Shown here: piece by piece, positions 59,501-64,000 of the stretch
How the letters are laid out: every line of letters begins with the position of its first letter
How positions within the stretch are numbered: position 1 is the first letter of the stretch
Assembly (NCBI RefSeq): GCF_014644495.1
Contig: NZ_BMKU01000001.1
Span: 248,001 to 312,000, forward strand
DNA: 64,000 nucleotides
Reading direction: 5' to 3'
Source: Pseudarthrobacter polychromogenes
Lineage (GTDB): Bacteria > Actinomycetota > Actinomycetes > Actinomycetales > Micrococcaceae
Made by a program: the position numbers and the translations under genes
The notes under the pieces: model-generated
What the model was told of the DNA's origin: nothing
Seen by the model: only the letters and a program-made list of their open reading frames with translations
The model's database searches: none

Positions 59501-59812
59501 ATCCATCTGGGGGCCATGGCTGGGAGCATCGACGTCATCCAGCGCAGCTTCGCCGGACTAAGGCTCAGCGGCGACACGCTCGTCTTTGCTCCCAACCTGC
59601 CCACCGGCCTCCGGTCCGTCGCCTTCAGGGTCCGGTACCGCGAGCATTTCCTGAACGTCGAATTGAAGGACGGGCGCATGAGGATTGCCTCGGCGGACGG
59701 GGACGCTGAACCCATCAGCGTGCGCGTCAACGGCAGGAAGGCTGCGCTTGCCGCCGGCCAAGTCAGGACATTCCGGCTGCCCATGCCGGGGGAGGGATCG
59801 GCCGCGTCATGA
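56591..59812 (+). CDS. Fused beta-phosphoglucomutase (HAD) and GH65 disaccharide phosphorylase
   Basis: The 1073-residue protein joins two enzymes that act in sequence. Residues 5-255 are a HAD beta-phosphoglucomutase: DAVIFDLDGVVTNTA with nucleophile Asp, the GVVTSSRN threonine/serine motif and FLAAAFRLG, SVVIEDS. Residues about 260-1070 form a GH65 phosphorylase with GHEGHREALTTLGNGYLAVRG, the WDELFVLP region and catalytic Glu in GPDEYH (near 758). Phosphorolysis of trehalose or maltose would yield glucose and beta-glucose 1-phosphate, which the HAD part converts to glucose 6-phosphate. It follows ppsA by 42 nt and overlaps pfkA. Confidence 0.93.
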   Translation: MTASSPTAAAARPPFDAVIFDLDGVVTNTALVHQAAWREAFEQILQDPRVPDTADRSPLSKADYRTYIDGLPREEGVLKFLASRGVKVEKGSDGDGPGTWTAFGLGALKNRLFQERLRRDGVQSYPGTVQLLHRLSDAGVPTGVVTSSRNASSVLDAAGIPDVFGVILDGTAAANLGLRGKPAPDVFLAAAFRLGVSPSHSVVIEDSVAGVLAAHRGGFGLVVGIDRSGTRRELEAAGAGTVLNDVRELDLGLVLGDPWQLVYEGFDAGHEGHREALTTLGNGYLAVRGASPEGGGSIRYAGMYLAGVFNRLAAEVAGEVLVEEHMVNAPDCLPLDLRLADGQWWSEGGLAVVRERRALDLQRAVLERRLLLEAGDKRRMEIVQTRFVSMAEPHLLGLETKITPLGWSGAVEVRSGVTTGVTNSNVPEPASSPGVHLVDRTTDGGGISQPAPDDVSVVEAETTQSLIRVAVAFRTRVSGGAGVGGTGSGGTGAGKPGSIGPFHFMAFQVALADGAAARISKTVAVVTSRDRAIASPASAAVAVLARAGGDIDAVMTAHQDAWRHELHPFLVDIEAPVQVRLVLNLHIFHLLQTLTRHTAELDAGVTARGLHGEGYRGHVFWDELFVLPLLTTRTPDVARSLIEYRWRRLPAARHAAAVQGLSGAQFPWQSGSDGTEETPKWLYNYRSGRWVKDHSHMQLHSGLAVAFNVWQYFQATSDKAWLLRKGAELVVEVARFFASRAGHSPDTGRYHIRGVVGPDEYHTGYPGHTDPGLDDNAYTNAMAAWVCLRAAEIMGIFHGNELAGLMERLGITGEEAAGWEQVGRAMFIPFHTDGVISQFAGYEGLEELDWERYRETYDSIERLDLILEAEGDETNRYKLAKQADVLMLPYLLGHEGVIALLQELGYAFTGDQLNRTIEYYLARTAHGSTLSRVAHASVLAALDADRAWDSFREALDADLDDTQHGTTRTGIHLGAMAGSIDVIQRSFAGLRLSGDTLVFAPNLPTGLRSVAFRVRYREHFLNVELKDGRMRIASADGDAEPISVRVNGRKAALAAGQVRTFRLPMPGEGSAAS

Positions 59813-60834
59813 AGAAACTCGGAATCCTGACAAGCGGCGGGGACTGCCCCGGCGTCAATGCAGTAATCCGCGGAGCCGTGCTGGGCGGTGAGGTTGTCCA
59901 TGGATACGGGTTCGTGGGGTTCCGCGACGGCTGGCGGGGAGTCCTGGAACAGGATGTGGTTCCTTTGCCCCGGCGGAGCGTCCGCGGCATATCCCGGCTC
60001 GGCGGGACCATCCTGGGAACATCCCGCACCAATCCGCTGGAAGGCGGCGGAACCGGCGCGGTGCGGGAAAGCCTGCGGCGCAACGGCCTGATGGGCCTGA
60101 TCGCCATTGGCGGTGAGGGGACGCTCGCCGCAGCGAAGGCGCTGTGCGACCAGGGCGTCAACGTGGTGGGTGTTCCCAAGACCATCGATAACGATCTTGG
60201 TGCGACGGACTATACGTTTGGGTTTGATTCGGCCGTCCAGACAGCCACTGAAGCCATTGACAGGCTGAGGACCACAGGGGAGTCGCACCACCGGTGCATG
60301 ATCGCCGAGGTCATGGGCCGGAATGCCGGCTGGATCGCCCTGCACTCGGGGATGGCCTCGGGCGCCCATGCCATCCTCATCCCCGAGCACCCGGTGTCCC
60401 TGGACCAGATCTCCACGTGGGTGATGTCAGCACGGGACCGCGGGCGGGCGCCCCTGGTGGTGGTGGCCGAAGCTTTTGCACCGGAGGGGCAGGGAACACC
60501 CTATGCGCCCCGTGGGCTCGATACCTTTGGCCGGCCGCGCCTTGGGGGTATCGGCCGGCTATTGGAACAGCAGCTGCAGGAGACCACCGGGATAGAGACA
60601 AGGGCCACCGTCCTGGGCCACATCCAGCGTGGTGGAGAGCCCACGGCGTATGACCGCGTCCTTGCCACGCGGCTGGGGCTGGCGGCCGTCGAAGCGGCGG
60701 CCAACGGCTCGTGGGGGACCATGGTGTCCCTTCGCGGCACGGACATCGTCACCGTGGGCCTCGAGCTTGCGCTCGGAAGCCTGAAGGTGGTTTCCGAGGC
60801 CCGGTACAAGGAGGCGGCAGTCTTGTTCGGCTGA
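59809..60834 (+). CDS. pfkA: 6-phosphofructokinase (actinobacterial ATP-type with PKTIDND)
   Basis: The 341-residue enzyme shows the PfkA fold: ILTSGGDCPGVNAVIRG, the substrate loop GGEGTLAAAK and VPKTIDNDL, then FGFDSAVQTATEAIDRL and EVMGRNAGWIALHSG. The catalytic Asp is in TIDND. Gly in the GGEGT loop indicates ATP use, while Lys before TIDND is shared with pyrophosphate enzymes, a mixture found in actinobacterial group III enzymes. It overlaps the phosphorylase gene by 4 nt and is third in the ppsA operon, so sugar from the phosphorylase can enter glycolysis directly. Confidence 0.95.
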   Translation: MKKLGILTSGGDCPGVNAVIRGAVLGGEVVHGYGFVGFRDGWRGVLEQDVVPLPRRSVRGISRLGGTILGTSRTNPLEGGGTGAVRESLRRNGLMGLIAIGGEGTLAAAKALCDQGVNVVGVPKTIDNDLGATDYTFGFDSAVQTATEAIDRLRTTGESHHRCMIAEVMGRNAGWIALHSGMASGAHAILIPEHPVSLDQISTWVMSARDRGRAPLVVVAEAFAPEGQGTPYAPRGLDTFGRPRLGGIGRLLEQQLQETTGIETRATVLGHIQRGGEPTAYDRVLATRLGLAAVEAAANGSWGTMVSLRGTDIVTVGLELALGSLKVVSEARYKEAAVLFG

Positions 60835-60888
60835 TGGCGCCGGTGCTGACGCGGCACCTGGCTGGCACGACACCTGGGTGGCGTGACC

Positions 60889-60915
60889 GTGCCTGGCCCA
60901 GGAGGGACCAGGCAC
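60889..60915. terminator. Hairpin between convergent pfkA and hsp20
   Basis: GTGCCTGG and CCAGGCAC form an 8-bp stem with an 11-nt loop, just before the Hsp20 stop on the opposite strand. No T tract is present. Confidence 0.45.
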
Positions 60916-60919
60916 ATCG

Positions 60920-61342
60920 TCAGCCTCTGCTAATGGGGACCTTTGACGCGGAAGCCACCTCTCGCTGGTCCGGAAGGGGAGCGCGGACTTCCAGGACGCC
61001 GTCCTTGTAGGAAGCGGTGACGTCACCTTGCTGCACCCCGCTGGGGAGCGGGAGCCGCCGGACGAAAGAACCGTATCGGAATTCGGACCGGTAGCTGTCT
61101 TTGTCCTTGTGTTCCGTTTTCTCCTGCCGCTCGGCCTTGATGGACAGGACACCGTCTGTCACGGTCACGTCCACGTCTTTTTCCGGGTCGATTCCGGGCA
61201 GCTCCGCCCGCACCACCAAGGTGTTGCCGTCCACCATTTCCTCAACCCGGATGGGGGACGACCCCATCTCTCCTTCGAAGAGTCTTTCGATCACATCCAT
61301 GGGGGAGCGGTGGGATTCAAACCATTTCATCAGGTCAGTCAT
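60920..61342 (-). CDS. Small heat-shock protein, Hsp20/alpha-crystallin family
   Basis: The 140-residue chaperone has a central alpha-crystallin domain: IRVEEMVDGNTLVVRAELPGIDPEKDVDVTV, then GVLSIKAERQEK and the conserved YGSFVRRLPLPSGV, with a C-terminal extension ending SKVPISRG. Its start has AGGAGG 6-8 nt upstream. DosR regulons typically include a small heat-shock protein (HspX in M. tuberculosis). The DosR-like box 78 nt upstream with GATGGT at 61391-61396 fits this, leaving a leader of about 40 nt. Confidence 0.95.
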   Translation of the reverse strand: MTDLMKWFESHRSPMDVIERLFEGEMGSSPIRVEEMVDGNTLVVRAELPGIDPEKDVDVTVTDGVLSIKAERQEKTEHKDKDSYRSEFRYGSFVRRLPLPSGVQQGDVTASYKDGVLEVRAPLPDQREVASASKVPISRG

Positions 61343-61390
61343 TGTTGCCTCCTGCTCATTGTGCGCCGGGACGCGTCACCCGGCATTAAC

Positions 61391-61433
61391 ACCATCCGCC
61401 CTCTGCAGGTGCTGTTCCAGAGTCCAAGGTCCC
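61391..61433 (-). promoter_or_regulatory. DosR-like box and -10 hexamer, hsp20
   Basis: Core GAGTCCAAGGTCCC at 61420-61433, the same word as the ppsA box read in reverse with two changes, then 23 nt on the minus strand to GATGGT (61391-61396). Confidence 0.6.
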
Positions 61434-61442
61434 ACCCCGGTT

Positions 61443-62456
61443 TCACTCTTTCTCCGGGCGGACCCGCAGGACGGCAGAACCGGTAATCCTGTCCGCAGCG
61501 AGATCACCAAGAGCCGTGTCCGCGGCATCGAACGGGTAGGCGGTGGTGGTGGGTGACAGCGAAATCCGGGCCGCGAGCGCAAGGAACTCACGCCCGTCCG
61601 CGCGTGTATTGGCTGTCACGCTGCGGACCTGGCGCTCGTAGAACAGGTGGTCCTCATAGTTCAGGGCTGGTATGTCGGTGAGGTGGATACCGGCAATCGC
61701 AAGTGTGCCGCCGCGGTCAAGGGCGGCGAGCGCGGCCGGCACCAGGCCGCCCACCGGAGCAAAAAGAATCGCGGAATCAAGCGGCACCGGTGGCTTGTCA
61801 TACGCGTCCCCGGCATATTCGGCTCCCAGGTCCCGGGCAAGGGCCCGGGCCTCCTTAGACCGGGTCATGACAAAAACGGATGCCCCCTGGTAGATCGCCA
61901 TCTGCGCGGTCAGGTGGGCGGAACTGCCGAAACCGTAGATGCCAAGGCGCCCGCCAGCCGGCAGGTTGGCGCGTTTCAGAGCACGGTAGCCAATGATGCC
62001 CGAGCACAGCAGCGGCGCTGCCTGTTCGTCGCTGAACACCTCAGGAATGAGGTAGGCAAAGTCCTGGGAGACAGTGAGTTTTTGCGCGTAGCCGCCGTCG
62101 TTGTCCCATCCGGTGAAGACGGGCGCCGAGCACAGGTTCTCGTCACCCCGGCGGCAATACGTGCACGTTCCGCAGACGCCGCCCAGCCACGCGACGCCTA
62201 CCCTGTCGCCCGGGGCGAACCGGTGGGCGCCCGGGCCGGTTTCCACCACCACGCCCACCGCCTCGTGGCCCGGGACAACCCCGGGACGGCGTGGTTGCAG
62301 GTCCCCTTCGGCCAGATGGAGGTCGGTCCGGCAGATTCCGCAGACACTCACGTCCACCAGGAGTTCATTGGCCGCGGGCCTGGGGTCTTCGCGGAGGCCC
62401 CGGACCAGGGGACGGGTGGACATAGGGCCGGGCTGGCCCACCCACCATGCGAGCAC
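61443..62456 (-). CDS. Zinc-binding alcohol dehydrogenase, AdhA type
   Basis: The 337-residue medium-chain dehydrogenase has catalytic and structural zinc sites ([39 protein letters not shown]) and a coenzyme motif [14 protein letters not shown]. This fits the AdhA-like group of zinc-binding dehydrogenases in actinobacteria. Its GTG start has AAGGAGG at 5-6 nt. Overlapping DosR-like regulation is suggested by a box 57 nt upstream with CATTGT at 62484-62489. A role in alcohol or aldehyde redox balance under low oxygen is likely. Confidence 0.92.
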   Translation of the reverse strand: MLAWWVGQPGPMSTRPLVRGLREDPRPAANELLVDVSVCGICRTDLHLAEGDLQPRRPGVVPGHEAVGVVVETGPGAHRFAPGDRVGVAWLGGVCGTCTYCRRGDENLCSAPVFTGWDNDGGYAQKLTVSQDFAYLIPEVFSDEQAAPLLCSGIIGYRALKRANLPAGGRLGIYGFGSSAHLTAQMAIYQGASVFVMTRSKEARALARDLGAEYAGDAYDKPPVPLDSAILFAPVGGLVPAALAALDRGGTLAIAGIHLTDIPALNYEDHLFYERQVRSVTANTRADGREFLALAARISLSPTTTAYPFDAADTALGDLAADRITGSAVLRVRPEKE

Positions 62457-62483
62457 CTTGTCCTCCTTCTGCCGGGTTGTTTA

Positions 62484-62526
62484 ACAATGGCCCAGCTTGG
62501 CTGTGCCTCCCAGAGCCGAAGGTCAC
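62484..62526 (-). promoter_or_regulatory. DosR-like box and -10 hexamer, adhA-type gene
   Basis: Core GAGCCGAAGGTCAC at 62513-62526, almost the same as the reverse of the USP operon box, then 23 nt on the minus strand to CATTGT (62484-62489). Confidence 0.55.
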
Positions 62527-62533
62527 CCTTGCT

Positions 62534-64000
62534 TCAGTCCGCTGAGCGGCCAGCCAGGCGCCGCTGGACGTACCGGATTGCTTCGATGATGATGCTGCCG
62601 CCCACGGCCACCGCGACCGAAGCGGCCAGGAGGTCCGTGGGCGGCCAGTCCAGGCGGAAGAACTCTTTTGACGGCGGCACGGTGAACAGGAGCGCCAGGC
62701 CTGCGTACATGCCCGCCAGAATGAGGGTCTTCGTCCAGGTGAGGGGCCGGGAGGCGGTCACGAGGATCCACGAGGCCACCAGGGCCAGGGTGATGACGGC
62801 GGCAGACTGCGTGGCCTCGGCGCTGCCAGGTGCAGCGAAGCGCGCGTACAGGCTGACCGCCAGGACACACAGGGCGCCGCACACTCCGGCCGGCACCGAG
62901 AAGGCCAGGGAGCGCTTCAGGAATCCGGCCTCATAACGCTGCGCGCTGGGTTGCAGGGCCAGGAAGAATGCCGGCAGCCCGATGGTCAGTCCGTCAAGGA
63001 CGGACACCTGGCGCGGAAGGAACGGAAAGGGCCACAGGAGCAGGGCAAACGCCAACGAGATGACGGTGATGTAGACGGTCTTGCTGAGGAACACCATGGA
63101 AACCCGCTCGATGTTGCTGATGGCCCTGCGGCCCTCGGCAACCACCGCCGGCAACCTGTCGAAGCGCCCGTCCAGGAGGATAAGCCGGGCTACCGCCTTG
63201 GTGGCCGGTGACGCTGTGTCCATGGCGATGCCCAGGTCGGCTTCCTTGAGTGCCAGGACGTCGTTGACCCCGTCGCCGGTCATGGCCACCGTGTGCCCTC
63301 CCCGCTTCAGCGCCTGGACCATGTCCCTCTTCTGGGAAGGGGTCACGCTTCCAAAAACGTGATGGGTCTCCACCGTTTCCTGTAGCAGCAACGGGTCCGT
63401 GGGCAGTTTCCTGGCGTCGTAGGCCCCGCCCGGTCCCAGGCCCACCGCGCGCGCGAGCACTGCCACTGTGCGGGGGTCGTCACCGGAGATGATCTTCAAG
63501 GCCACCCCCTGCTGCCGGAAATAGGCAAGCGTCGCTGGTGCTTCCTTCCGGATATCCTCGCGGAAGGTCAGCAGCACCACCGGGATGAGGCCCGCGGGCA
63601 CTGCGACGCCCTGCTCGGATACCGGCAGGGGCCCGGGCATGTGGGCGAGTGCCAGCGTCCGCAGGCCCGTGGAGGCCAGCGCCGCGGCGCTCCGGCGGGC
63701 GGGGGCGCCGGATGACAATTCCGCCAATACGAAATCCGGGGCCCCAAGTACCCAGGTCCCGGCGGCCTGCGAGCCCGGCGGGAACGTCACTGAGCTCCAT
63801 TTCAGGGCCGAGGTGAACGGCACGGATGACGCTTCGGGCAAAACGTCGGCCGCGGGAAAAGCGTCGCCGATGGACTTGGCGGTGGTACTGGCTTCCTCCT
63901 TGGCGCCGAACCATTCAAGGGCCTTCCGCCACCCCTCGGCCGGTGGGGCACCGGCGTCGTGCACGGCGTCGAATGTCATGGCGCCGGAAGACAAGGTCCC
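62534..64000 (-). CDS. P-type ATPase, C-terminal half (N-terminus beyond window)
   Basis: About 488 residues are visible and the frame is still open at the window edge. The P-domain motif MTGDGVNDVLALKEADLGIAM, the ISGDDPRTV segment and six C-terminal membrane segments identify a P-type cation pump. The DKTGT phosphorylation site must lie upstream of the window. VLALKEADLG and the six-helix end resemble CtpE/PacL-type pumps. It is on the minus strand, downstream of nothing visible, and its end is 78 nt from the adhA-type gene. This would be the third P-type ATPase of the island. Confidence 0.9.
   Translation of the reverse strand, partial: GTLSSGAMTFDAVHDAGAPPAEGWRKALEWFGAKEEASTTAKSIGDAFPAADVLPEASSVPFTSALKWSSVTFPPGSQAAGTWVLGAPDFVLAELSSGAPARRSAAALASTGLRTLALAHMPGPLPVSEQGVAVPAGLIPVVLLTFREDIRKEAPATLAYFRQQGVALKIISGDDPRTVAVLARAVGLGPGGAYDARKLPTDPLLLQETVETHHVFGSVTPSQKRDMVQALKRGGHTVAMTGDGVNDVLALKEADLGIAMDTASPATKAVARLILLDGRFDRLPAVVAEGRRAISNIERVSMVFLSKTVYITVISLAFALLLWPFPFLPRQVSVLDGLTIGLPAFFLALQPSAQRYEAGFLKRSLAFSVPAGVCGALCVLAVSLYARFAAPGSAEATQSAAVITLALVASWILVTASRPLTWTKTLILAGMYAGLALLFTVPPSKEFFRLDWPPTDLLAASVAVAVGGSIIIEAIRYVQRRLAGRSAD

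Overview
The window is chromosomal DNA from a high-GC Gram-positive bacterium. Gene content (class Ib ribonucleotide reductase, the MSMEG_4193/DUF3090/SCO1664 trio, DUF222-HNH proteins, DUF5129-type TPM protein) and protein-level resemblance point to Micrococcaceae, most likely an Arthrobacter or Pseudarthrobacter-like soil actinobacterium. This is inferred from recognised families; no database search was run. I saw no rRNA, tRNA, CRISPR array, transposase or prophage.

Layout. 1-2.9 kb: methionine synthesis (3' end of metF, then metE), ended by two strong hairpins. 3.0-8.2 kb: a DUF2004-like protein, then a LysR regulator divergent from a three-gene fatty-acid-modification operon (COG2907 flavoprotein, DUF1365, Cfa-like methyltransferase). 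8.2-12.5 kb: nrdH-nrdI-nrdE-nrdF, preceded by two NrdR-like boxes 31 bp apart and several DnaA-box-like words. 12.5-25.5 kb: a patchwork of small accessory genes, including a gene fragment in a lower-GC patch, the conserved phosphatase/DUF3090/SCO1664 trio, lipoproteins, a P450, a UBP zinc-finger protein divergent from a receiver-like/thioredoxin-reductase-like fusion that lacks the redox cysteines, an internally deleted SRPBCC gene and a NERD protein. 25.5-28.4 kb: a DUF222-HNH protein and an FrsA-like hydrolase. 28.4-34.5 kb: a fructan/sucrose operon (LacI regulator, binding protein, two permeases, GH32 enzyme) with tandem palindromic operators on its promoter. 34.6-37.6 kb: small membrane proteins and an HNH nuclease with a possible modified-base-reading N-terminus.

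37.6-64 kb is a stress and dormancy island: two alcohol dehydrogenases, two universal stress proteins, Hsp20, two pyridoxamine-oxidase-like flavoproteins, three P-type ATPases, PEP synthase, a beta-phosphoglucomutase/GH65 phosphorylase fusion, 6-phosphofructokinase, an ABC-2 exporter and small domain proteins (DUF1003, DUF1508, GyrI-like, DUF5655). These are the kinds of genes found in mycobacterial DosR/DevR regulons.

The main discovery is a 14-bp imperfect palindrome of the DosR type (near GGGNCCNNNGNCCC) at ten places between 38.8 and 62.5 kb, each in front of an operon. Exactly 23 nt downstream of each core lies a hexamer with A at position 2 and T at position 6, which fits a -10 element. 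At six of the ten promoters a start codon follows this hexamer by only 6-7 nt, which predicts leaderless mRNAs. The ten sites would tie redox enzymes, ion pumps, chaperone, storage-sugar phosphorolysis and glycolysis/gluconeogenesis into one hypoxia- or redox-responsive regulon. No DosR/DosS gene lies in the window.
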